Source: Cinclus cinclus (lineage: Eukaryota > Chordata > Aves > Passeriformes > Cinclidae). From it: 64,000 nt of DNA. A program made the translations under genes and the position numbers. Shown one piece after another: positions 45,701-57,700 of the stretch (position 1 is the stretch's first letter; each line of letters begins with the position of its first letter). The stretch covers positions 66,263,158 through 66,327,157 of the forward strand of contig NC_085049.1 of assembly GCF_963662255.1 (NCBI RefSeq), read 5' to 3'. The notes beneath the pieces were generated by a model that ran no database searches, had not been told where the DNA came from, and saw only the letters and a list, made by a program, of their open reading frames with translations.

Positions 45701-48700
45701 CTCATCTGACTGCAGCTGCTGCTCCACTGCCCCCCATGAGCAGCTCTTGTGTTCCTCTGTTTCGTTGGGTGTTTTTAATTGAATCATGGAATTGTTTGGG
45801 GTGGAAAATCCCTCAGTGCCCATCGAGTCAAACCGTTCCTAGCACTGCCAAGGCCACCACTGTCCCCAAGTGCCACATCCACATGGATTTTAAGTCCCTG
45901 CAGGGATGGGCACTCCAAACCTCCCTGGGCAGCTTCAGTCCCTGACCACCCTTTCCATGGAGAAATTCCTGCTGATGCCCACCCTGAGGCTCCCCTGGCC
46001 CAGCCTGAGGCCATTCCCTCTGTTCCTGTCCCTGTTCCCTGGGAGCAGATCCCAAATCCCCCCCTGGCTGTCCCCTCCTGTCAGGGAGTTGTGCAGAGCC
46101 ACAGGTTGACCCCTGAACCTCCTTTTCTCCTGGCTGAGCCCCTTTCCAGCTCCTCCAGTTCCTCCTGGGGCTCCAGACCCTTCCCAGAGCTCCCTGGCAA
46201 TGTCCAGGAGTTCTGCTGGCTCTCTGTTGCTTCAGACTCAGGAAGGACCCAGGCGCCTGAAGGTGCCAAGTTCTGTTCAGGGACCATTCCTGCAGCACCA
46301 GGTACCAGTACAGGGAGCAGAGCTGAGGCTTTGGCCCACAGGAATTGCTGGGATAACCTGGGATAATTCCTCCTGAGCTGTTCAGAGCTTTTCTGAGGGA
46401 CAGTGGCAGTGTCACTAGCCAGGCTGGGAGAGCTGGGGGTGTTCCCCTGGAGAAGGAAATGCTCCAGGGAGAGCTTAGAGACCCTTCCAGGGCCTAAGGG
46501 GGCACCAGGAGAGCTGCAGAGGGACTGGGGACAAGGTGTGGAGGAACAGGACACAGGGAATGGCTTCCCTCTTACAGCTGTCCCATTCCCTATCCCTGAA
46601 ATCGTTTCAATGGGATTATTGCACATTATTTTCCTTGGCTCTGCTGCCTCATCCCAGCCCATGAGGCCTTTGGGGTTCGTGGAATTTTCCAAGTGCTGGG
46701 GTGGCTGGAAGGGAGTGACAGAAGAAGGGGGACAAGGTGGGAATGTCACCGTGCACCACCCCAAAGGCCAAATCCCATCTCCTGGCCCTGGCTTTGGGCA
46801 AAAGGAGGGTGAGGAAGGGGCTGTGGAGGAGAAGGGAGAGTCAGAAACTACTCGCAGCTCTTGGATCTTTTCCCAGAAATATTTGATGGAAAATGGTGAC
46901 TCTTCTGCCTGGGTCTGGAGCAAGGGACAGGGAGGGGGTGGGTTCATCCCAGCTCCTGCTCCAGTCTGGGATGGCTGAGATGGGAGGTGCTGGACTCATG
47001 CTAGCTCCTGCTCCAGTTTGGGATGGAGGGAATGTGAGGTGCTGGGCTTATCCAATGCAGTTCTAGTGCTCCTTGTCTCATTCTGGACAAATTCAGCTCC
47101 AATTTCAGGCATTTTCCCCCACTTTCCAGTTGTCACAGATATTCCCAACAGGAGCCTCCATGTCCTCCCTCCCTCTGGTGTCCACCTAGAACCCCTGGAC
47201 GCAGTGCTGTGCCTCTGTCCGGACCCACATCGCCCCAAAATCTTCTTGGGACTGCAGCCTTTTGGGGTCAGTGGTGGATTCCCATTCCCTTTATGCTCAC
47301 ACTGGGATTGCTCCCTGCTTCTAGCGCTCCCGAGCAGGCCTGAGGTGTGTCTGTGGGATTTATCCAGCCCTGGATTTATCCCAGGGATTATCCTAAGGGC
47401 CTGCCTGGCTCTGGGAATGTCACTTCTGCTCTGGGATGGGGCAATGTGGCGGTGGGGGGTGGTCCCTCTCATCCTCCCCTCAAAGCTCTGCGTCCAAACC
47501 AGCCTTGATCCTCAATCCATGTCCAAGTTTGGGATGTTTATGGTATGTTTGCACTGTTTTCTGGCCCTGAGCCCGTGGTTTTGGGGGTTTTAGGTGTTTT
47601 TTGCTGGGACTGCTGTGTCTGGAAATCCCCGGGAGAGCAGGGTCAGCACTGACATCACTTAGTATCCCTGAAAATCCAAGCTGATGTTGGAGAAAACATT
47701 TGAATTTTTGATGTTTCTGTCAAATTTATCTTTTTTTTCCAGTAGTTTGTGGCTCGTTTTTCCCTGACATTTGCCCCATGTCTGACTTGGTGTTACCCCT
47801 CATGTGTTGTCTGGCTGGTTTGGGGTTGTTTATTTTAATCTTGAATGCTTCAAGAGTTGTTTTTTTGTCCAGCTTGGTAAACACCAAGATGTTTTTCCTG
47901 CGTTTGGCTGAACGGGGGGTCAGTCACTTGTTGAGGGTTTGGGAAAACCTAAACCTATGCCAGAGATGGGATTTATTTAGCTCAAATGCGAAGTGTTTCT
48001 ATTCTTTTCTGGGAAATCAAGGTTTTGCTGTGGGGGAAGTGAAGCTGTTTGGGGCAGAGGGGTGGCTGTGGCCAAACACCTTGGACAGTGGGAGGTGTCC
48101 CTGCCATGGCAGGGGTGGCACTGGAGGGGCTTTGGGGTCCCTTCCCACCCAAACCATTCCAGGATTCCACAATTCTCAGTTTTACTTGCAGAGCAGCAGC
48201 AGAGATATATGTGTGCTCTCTCAGGTCTGTGGTTCCAAGGCTTGGAAGCTCCATGTGTGGAATGTGCCAGGCACATCTGTGAGGAGCGCTCCAGCTGGAT
48301 TCTCCTCTGTTCCACACAATATCATCTTCCAAATTCATCTTCCAAACTCCAGCGGGACTTTTCTGTCTTCCTCAAAGTCAAAGAGATCCAAGGATTTCAG
48401 TTGAGTTCTTTTGGGAAATGGGGGATTTTAGGCTGGTGGAGATAGAAGAGCTCCTCAAGTCTCATGGAACCCCTTCCAGCCTTGTGCTCTGATCCCACGA
48501 TTCCTTCCAGGGCAGCTCCCTGGTGCTTGAGGACCCAGCCCCTGCCCTGCTGTGTTGGCTTTGGGTGGAGGAGCAGAACTGTGTTTCCTTCTGGGAAGGA
48601 TCCCATGGAGGCTGCATTTCCCAGCCCTTCCCATCAAACAGAGCCTCGGTTCTGGCTCAGGTGTCAGTGTGCCTTGGGGTCAGGGAATCATGGAATGGTT

Positions 48701-51700
48701 GGGTGGGAAGGGACCCCAGAGCCCCTCCGGTGCCACCCCTGCCATGGCAGGGACACCTCCCACTGTCCCAGGTGCTCCCAGCCCCAGTGTCCAGACTGGC
48801 CTTGGGCATTGACAGGGATCCAGGGACAGCCACAGCTGCTCTGGCAATTCCAGCCCAAGATCCCATCCATCCCTGCCTTCTGGCAGTGGGAAGCCATTCC
48901 CTGTGTTCTGTCCCTCCATGCCTGGTCCCCAGTCTCTCTCCCCTTGTCTGAATTCTCCAGGACTTTCCAGTGAAACAGGGAATTTCGAGTTGTGTTTTGT
49001 ATTGATTTCTTCCCAGTATCCCATCTAAATGAACTCTCCAGCTCAAACCCCTGGGATAAGCTGGGAAGGGCTCCTGATCTCCAGGAGCTGACCCGGCATT
49101 GGTGGGTCCAGTTCTGGTCCAGCCAGACCCGAGCAGTGTCAGCAGCAGGGTCAGGCTGGGAGCAGGTCCAGGGACAGGTCTGCAGGTGGCACCTTGAACC
49201 GTGGAACATCCTAAGCTGGAAGGGCCCCACAGGGATCATGGATCCAGCTCCTGGCCCCCCAACAATCCCAGCCTGTGCACCCCTGGCAGTGCTTTCCAAA
49301 CATTCCTGGAGCTCTGGGGTCATGCCCATTCCCTGGAGAGCCTGGCAGTGCCCAGCACCCTCTGTCTGCTGAGGCATCTGGGTTTGACTCCCAGCCTGTC
49401 CCAGACAACCCATGTGGGTAGTTTGGGGCACCTGGGTGTTGGTGGGGTCCATTGGGAGCAGTAGCAGGAGCTGCTGGGAATGTGCTAATCCAGATAATCT
49501 CCTGGCAGATCTCAGAGTTGGCAGCACTCCCCGATGCTTCCATTCCCAAGGGTTAGAGGTGAGGAGCTGCTCCAGGTCACTGGGGCAGGACTGGGATCCT
49601 CTGGGGTCGTGTGCTGTGGTGTTTGGGGGGAGCAGGCATTAGCATTCCTAAGCCTGGGCAGAGCAGGGCTCTGGGACTGCTGGTGCTCCATGGGAGCTGT
49701 ACCTGCTTCAGAAACCTCCCTGTTTCTCTGGGAAATGCCGCTGAGGAAGCTGAGGGCTCCAGAAATGGGTCACTTCCCCATCTCAGAACAGTGTGTGGTC
49801 AGTGGAGTTTCAGTTCCCCTTGGCTTCAGTCTCTCCCTCCTCCCACACCCTCTGCTGTTCCTGCAGCACCAGAGGAGTCAGATCCCAGGGGAGGGCTCTC
49901 CCTCATGGAGGGGATTTTCTTCCGCAGCACAGATTCTGAGAGGAGTGGCACAGGGAGAAGGGAAGGGGCTGGGGGAATCTGGTAAAGAGGCTCAGCCTGG
50001 AGAAGAGGAGGCTCAGGGGGGACCTTGTGGCTCTGCACAACTCCCTGACAGGAGGGGGGGTTTGGCTCTGCTCCCAGGGAACAGGGACAAGAAGAGCGGG
50101 AATGGTCTCAGGCTGGGCCAGGGGAGGGTCTGGGTGGATTTTAGGGTATTTTCCCCCTGGGAAGGGCTGTTCAGCCCTGGTGCAGCTGCCCAGGGAGGTT
50201 TGGAGTGCCCATCCCTGTTGGGATTTCAGAACCCTGTGGAGGTGGCACTTGGGGGCATGGTCAGTGGCGTTCCTGAAGATTTCTTGAACTTCCCATATTG
50301 ATGGGACATTTCCTCCCATTTCGGTTCTGGTGGATCTGGCACTGCCCAGCCCAGCTGAGGCTCCTGTGGAACCTGACCCAATTCCCACTTCTCCATTCCT
50401 CCCCACTTGTTCTTTTCACTGTCCCCCCCACCCCAGGCATGCCATGCTCTGGTGACAGCTCCAGCCTCGTGTGGGACACAGGGAACAAAAAGCTCATTTT
50501 CCCCTCGTAGGAGATGTTGATGCTGGCAGAGGCTGGGTGGACATGATCCCTGCAGGGTCAAGACAAACCAAGGCAGGGCTTGGATCATTCCCTGTGCCCT
50601 GGCATCACGGAGCAGGGAGGGACTTTGGCACCTGGGAGTGATCTGTCAGGAGCAGCTCTGGTGAGGATTTGGGTTTGGGGTTTCCCTCTGTTGTTGGCTG
50701 CTCTGCAGGGAATTGCCCAGCACGGACAGGACAGGGGCTGGCACTGAGGGCTTTTGTCCTGGAGTTTGAAGCTGCTCTGCGGCTGGATCCTGTCCCACTG
50801 TCCCTCTGTGCCCTTTGCCAGCTGGGAACAGATCTGCTCTGGAGAGGTAGGAATGTTCATCTGGAGAGGAGAAGGATCCAGGGAGAGCTCAGAGCCCCTG
50901 CCAGGGCCTCAAGGGGCTCCAGGAGAGCTGCAGAGGGACTGGGGACAAGGCATGGAGGGACAGGACACAGGGAATGGCTTCCCACTGCCAGAGGGCAGGG
51001 ATGGATGGGATCTTGGGCTGGAATTTGGAATTCCTGGCTGGGCTGGAATTGCCAGAGCAGCTGTGGCTGTCCCTGGATCCCTGTCAGTGCCCAAGGCCAG
51101 GCTGGACATTGGGGCTGGGAGCACCTGGGACAGTGGGAGGTGTCCCTGCCATGGCAGGGGTGGCACTGGAGGGGCTTTGTGGTCCCTTATATCCCAAACC
51201 ATTTTGTAATTCCTGCATCTTTTTCCCGCAAGGTAGGAGGGGCCATGAAAGGAGCCAGGGCTGTTTTTAGGCCATGGGTAAATGTTGGCAACCCCATAAT
51301 TATCACCTGGGGTGCCAGTGGAGCAGCAAATGGCTCTCCTGGGAAGCAGCTGGAATTTGGCATAAAATAAAAAAAAAGGTAAAAATAGCAGAGGTTCCTC
51401 CCCAAAACACTTTTAGCAGCTCTGGCCACAGGCCCACACTCCCAATGGACACAGGGATCCTGCTCCTGGGGGAACTGAGCCACAGCTCCCACCTGGCTCC
51501 AGATCATGGAACCAGGGAATCCTGGAATGGTTTGAGTGGGAAGGGACCCCAGAGCCTCTCCAGTGCCACCCCTGCCATGGCAGTGACACCTTCCACTGTC
51601 CAAGGTGCTCCCAGCCCCAATGTCCAGCCTGGCCTTGGGCACTGACAGGGATCCAGGGGCAGCCACAGCTGCTCTGGCAATTCCAGCCCAGCCAGGAATT

Positions 51701-54700
51701 CCAAATTCCCAAGATCCCATCCATCCCTGCCCTCTGGCAGTGGGAAGCCATTCCCTGTGTCCTGTCCCTCCATGCCTTGTCCCCAGTCCCTCTCCAGCTC
51801 TCCGGGAGCCCCTCTTGCACATTGTCCCCCCAGCCAGGTGTCACTGTCACCTGGCTGCTCTTGATAGAATCCCAGAGGATTTGAGGTCCAACGGGACCTT
51901 CAGAGGTCACCTGGGATTCCCTTAAAGCAGCTCCTGGGCCCTCACAGCTCCCAGTTTTCCTGGAGGGCTCCTCCAGAGAGACCTGTGGCTCCTGCCCTGT
52001 GTGGGTAGTGCTTCGAGGTGGTTTTGGGGATTGTGGGGCCGTGTCCCCTCAGGGATTTATGGAATAACTTGCTGGCCCAGCCGTGCAGGCGGAGCAGTAG
52101 CAGCTGCAGGGCTGTGTCCATGTCCTGCTGCCAGGAGCTCTCCAGGCTCACAGCGCTTTCCTGCGCCCAGCTCTTGGAAGCAGGCGGGGTTTTTTAAATT
52201 TAATTACTTCCTCTTCTGTCTTAGTGTTTCCAAAGATAAACACAGCTCTCCCTTGGAACGGGGTCAGGGAACAGCCAGGCTCTACCCGGGCTGTGCCGAG
52301 CCTGCTCCCAGCCCCAGCTGTGTGGGGATGGCAGCAATGTTACAGGATCTGTCCCCTGCCAGGACAGCAGTGATTCCATGCCGGGCTGCTCCCCCTTCAC
52401 GGACCATTCCTGGATCCTGGGGTCTTCCCTGAGTGCCATACCAAAAGTGCTGTGTGTGGTAGGATCCCAGTGGATCTTCCTGCAGGATCTGGGGTGGTGG
52501 GAGAACAGAGAACCCCACATTCCACAGGCTTTTCCAGCCTCACTCTGTTCCCGATTGCTGGTATTCTGCAACCCCAGGTCCTGGCAGGGCACTTGGCACT
52601 GCGCCCAGGCTGCATCCAGGGGGAGATGGCTCTCTCCAACATTTTTCCTCAGTTGGAGAGGGATTAGGAAGAGGTTTGAGGAATAATGACATCCTGGGAC
52701 AGGAGTGGCGTGAGCTAGGTTGAGAGGAATCGGCGCTGGCTCCTCCTTCCCCTGCCTCATTTCAGCTTCCTACAAACCCCCCGTTGCTGTCAGGCTCATC
52801 CAGAGCCTCCCAAAGCCTGAATTCCATAAGGAATTCCATGGAAGTGCCATGCTGGGAGTGCCCCCGGGTGCCAGCAGCCCCTGATGCTGCTCCAGGATGT
52901 TATAACCAGCAGTGAGTGACCCCGGGCTGGAGGGATTTGCCTCCCATGGGAAGCATTCCGTGGCTGGATGGAGTTTTTCCAGCCTGGAATTGCGTGCAGA
53001 CAGTTTGCTTCCTCACCTAGCTTCGTGTCCCAGGCTGTGGGATCTGATCCATATCTTCCCTGGGTGATCCTTATCTTCCCTGTGTCCTCAGATATCACTG
53101 AGGTGACCATTAAACACGGACTGAGGTGCTTATTCCAGAGTTTTTCCCTTTTTTTAGCTGCACTCAGGATGGGAATTGCTGTTCTGGGTGTGACTTTGTG
53201 GACGCTTTTGCCCTAAATCCCCTCCAAATGCCTTTGGCCAAGCCCGAGGTGGCCCTGTCACCCTGCTCCTGCAGGGACCTGGGAATGTTCCTGCTGTCTG
53301 GGAAGGGCTTTGTCCTTCCTCAGCTCCTTGTCCCTTGGGATTGCCCTAAAACATGGAGAGAGCTATGAGTGGGATGTTATTCCTTGGGATTTTGCATTCG
53401 CTTGTCCCCTTCTGGGGGGCACAGCAGCCATGCCACAGCGGGGATGTGACCTTGGGGACATCTGGAGGGGGACACTGGGGGGTCTACTAAGTGCCAATTC
53501 AGGAAGAATTTCTCCATGGGAAGGATTGTCCAGCACTGGAAAAGAGATTCCATTGCCCAGGGAGGTTTTGGCGGTGTCCAGGGAATTCCTGGAGGTGGCA
53601 CTGAGTGCTCTGGGCTGGGGACAAGGTGGGGATGGGGCACAGCTGGGACTCGGTGATCCCAGAGAGTTTTTCCAACTTCAGGGATGCCAGGATTGGCACA
53701 GGGAGCTGCCAACACCTGTGTGACAGCGCAGGGCTGTCCCATCCCATGCTGGTGGCCAGGAGGGGGGATAGGGAGCGTGTGTTTGCCCTGGGCTGGGTGG
53801 GCTTTCCTGGCGGTGGCTGGAGCAGGGGGGCCACCCCCAGCCCCACAAGCACCCCTTTGTTCCCTCCATAGAAAAGGCATTCTCCGTGCCCCCGGGGGAA
53901 CAGGGAACAGAGGCTGCTTTGTCCCCACAGCAGACACTCGGGTGTTGTTCTGGGTGGGCTTGGGGGCAGGGGGCTGCAGAGTCGGGCTTGGATGGGATAA
54001 TGGGATAATGGGATGGCTCATCCCTGGCTGTGCCTTATTCCTGCTCTTCGGGAAGGAGGAGCTGATGGCCAGGGCTGGAATGTCCCAGCTCCCTGCTCAG
54101 GTAATGGTTGCTGGTGAACAGAGGGGTGAAGGATGGGCTGGTTGTCCTCAGGTTGGTGTGACACATCCCAGAATCATGGAATGGTTTGGTGGGAAGGGAT
54201 TTTAAAGCTTCTCCAGTGCCACCCTGCCATGGGAGGGACACCTCCCACTGTCCCAGAGTGCCCAGTGTCCCTAAAGGGGCTCCAGGAGAGCTGCAGAGGG
54301 ACTGGGGACAAGGCATGGAGGGACAGGACACAGGGAATGGCTTCCCACTGCCAGAGGGCAGGGATGGATGGGATCTTGGGAATTTGGAATTCCTGGCTGG
54401 GCTGGAATTGCCAGAGCAGCTGTGGCTGCCCCTGGATCCCTGTCAGTGCCCAAGGCCAGGCTGGACATTGGGGCTGGGAGCACCTGGGACAGTGGGAGGT
54501 GTCCCTGCCATGGCAGGGGTGGCACTGGAGAGGCTCTGGGGTCCCTTCCCACCCAAACCATGCCAGAATTGTGGTGCAGGTGTTGGAAAGGAGATGCAGC
54601 ATCCTGGAGGGACGATAGGAGATCACAGGGGCTTGGGGATGGGATGTCATGTCATGTCATGTCATGTCATGTCATGCCTGGGAGCCGTGGGAGCTCCCTG

Positions 54701-57700
54701 GCAGCCTCGAGCCATGTTCCCTCAGGCTTTTCCTGTCCCCGGAGTTTCCTGCCTGGTTCTGGTGCTGTGCAGGGCAGGTGCTGCAGCCCGGCCTGGCCCA
54801 GGCCCAGCTCATGAGGATTGATCCCGACATGGCCCTGTTTGTTTGTCCCAGCAGCTGAAGGCGGCAGCTTTGGTTCTTGGTCCCTGGTTCTGGCACACCT
54901 GGGCTGGCAGCGGCTGCTGGTGCCAAATCCTGCTGGTTCCATTGGTGTGGGAATGTCCTGCACAGGGCTCCCATGGGCAACAGGACTGTTTTCTTCTGGC
55001 ATTGTGGATTAATGGAGTCAGTCAGATTGGAAGAGCTTTCCCAGAACATTGAATCCAACTGTTCCCAGCATGGCCGAGGCCACCACTCACGCTGTCCCCA
55101 AGTGCCACCTCCACAGGGCTTTGAAATCGCTCAAGGGATGGGGACTCCATCCCTGTGCCAGGGCTGGACAGTCCATTCCAGGAAGGAAATTCCCCAAAAT
55201 CCACCCTCAGCCTCCCCTGGCCCAGCCTGAGGCTGTTCCTTCTCCTTCTGTCCGGGGAGCTTGACAACCCTGGCTGTCCCCTCCTGTCAGGGAGCTGTGC
55301 AGAGCCACAAGGTCCCCCCTGAGCCTTTTCTCCAGGCTGAGCCCCTTTCCCAGCTCCCCTAGCCCCTTCCCAACTCCATTCCTTGGATACTCTCCAGCCC
55401 CTCCAGGGCTCTCCTGTTGGGAGGGGCCTGGAGCTGCCCCAGGATTCCAGGGGGTCCCTCAGCAGGGCCAGCACAGGGGACAGTCCCTGCCCTGGGGCTG
55501 TGCCCACCCTGTGCTCACTGCTAACCTTGCAGTGCCCTCCCTACTCTATCTGTGTCCCCTGGCCTGGGCAGGAGCCACCACTCTGTGCACAGGTAGGACA
55601 GAGCATGACTGGGGGATCAGAGGGTCCCAGAGTGGTTTGGGTGGGAATGGACCCCAGAGCCCCTCCAGTGCCACCCCTGCCATGTCAGGGACACCTCCCA
55701 CTGTCCCAGGTGCTCCCAGCCCCAATGTCCAGCCTGGCCTCAAGTGCTTTCAGGGATGGGCAGGGGTTGCTGGCACAGCTTCAGGCTGCCTTGGTTGCCT
55801 TTGGTTGATGCAATTGCTCCCAGGCCTTGCGGGGCATTTCCCAATCCCTGTTTGATGCTGCCCCAGGAATACATGGGTCCTGCCTCGTTCTGAGAGCCCC
55901 ATTAGTGTCCTGCCCATGCAGGGCTGGGCCTCGTTTGCCTGTGCTGGAGCAGCTCCAGGCTGGGTTGGGATCAGAGCTCAGCTCCGAGTGCCCTTGGCAC
56001 AGCTCCAGGTCCTGGCAGGTTGTGTGGCCTTGTGCCTGCTCAGGGACTCCAGGCAGGGCTTTGGAGCACCAAGGATTTTCTGGTGCTGTAAAGCTACTGA
56101 ATTTATAAATAATTTCATCAGCAAAAATCTCTCGGAAGCCTCACTGATACTTCCAGGCAAGGATGAGGCTGTCCCCGAAGCTGGGGGGAGCTGGAGAATC
56201 ATTAATGGTGTGAAATGAATGTTTCTGGAATAATTTAAGGTGTCTGAAGTAACTGGGTGTTAGTAAAGTGATTCCACACTCTCTCCTGGCTGGACATCAT
56301 GTCCAGGTTGGAGCCTGGGGGGAAGGAGGGCTGGAAAAGTTCTGGCTCCCGTGGGGAGGACTTGGAATTGTGGAATGGTTTGGGTGGGAAGAGACCCCAA
56401 AGCCCCTCCAGTGCCACCCCTGCCATGGCAGAGACACTTCCCACTGTCCCAGGTGCTCTCAGCCCCAATGTCCAGCCTGGCCTTGGGCACTGCCAGGATC
56501 TAGGGGAAGCCACAGCTGCTTTGGGTGACCTGTGCCAGCTTTGGTTCCCCTGGATGATTTCATCCCAAATTTCTGAGGTTCAGAGGTGTGGGAGTTGTGT
56601 CCCAGCCTGCAGAGAGCTCGTTCCTTGGGACTGCCAGACCAGTGTCCTGTGTTGGAGGTGGAACATCGTCATTCACCTGGGAGTGGAGGGTGTTGGGTGT
56701 GTGGGGTGGGAGCTTGTTAGAAACAAGCTCCTTTGCCTCAAATCCCTGTGAAAATTCCCTTCTCCTCTCTCTGTGGCATCCAGCTCCTCAGGAAAGGACT
56801 GGAGGAGCTGCTGCAGGGCTGCTTCCCTGCCCATACCCTATGGCTTTCCCCGAGCAGGACCTGGCCGTGGGATGGGCAGGGCCTGCCATGCTCCACCTGT
56901 GAATCCCCCGGGAACTGTCCAGGGAAGGTGGGCACCTCGTGCAGGGTCTGGGAACACTCCAGGCTCAGAGACAGAGGCCTGGCTGGTCTCTGTGCAGGGC
57001 TGAGGCCCACCTCCTGTTGTCCCATCATTTTGGGGACACTGGGAGCAAGGGACAGTGCTCGTGTGTCTGTGACCCCTGTCGGGAGCTGCGGCTGTTCCCG
57101 GCGTGCCAGCACTCCCAGCCGGGGTCATCCGGTGCCGTGCCTCAGCCCCGTGTTTAACTCTGGGTTTATTTAGAATTTCCTGTATTACAACAACATCCCG
57201 TGCCCTTCCCGGGGAGGGGCCGGGCTGCCCCAGGTGTTCTCCCAGCCCTGCAGGAAGGACGGAGCAGCAGCAGCTGCCTGGATGGAGGCCGAGGGTCACA
57301 GGCACACCGAGGGTCACAGCCACACGTGCTTTCCCAGGAATGTCCAGCTTTCCCAGGGAGTTCAGCTGGGATGGTAGGAGAATGGATGGGGCATGTCCAG
57401 CTCTCCCGGGCAGGAAGGGACACGTCGATCCTGCAGCCTGATATGGAGCCGAATGGTGGGAAGTGGGAAAGCTGGGATCAGCTGAGGAGCAGCTGAGGGA
57501 AGTGGTAGGAGTGTCCAGGATCATCAAGTCAGGCTGTTGGTGACAGTCCCTAAAATTAGGATGTGGCTGAAGGGTGGAAGCTCCTGGCTCTGGGAAAACC
57601 CCAGGAGTCAGGATTCCCATTGTTCCCAACAGCCCTTGGGAGGATTTTTGTTTGTGTTGAAGATGGTGATCCCACAGGGGAGGGGGGACCTTGCCCCTGT

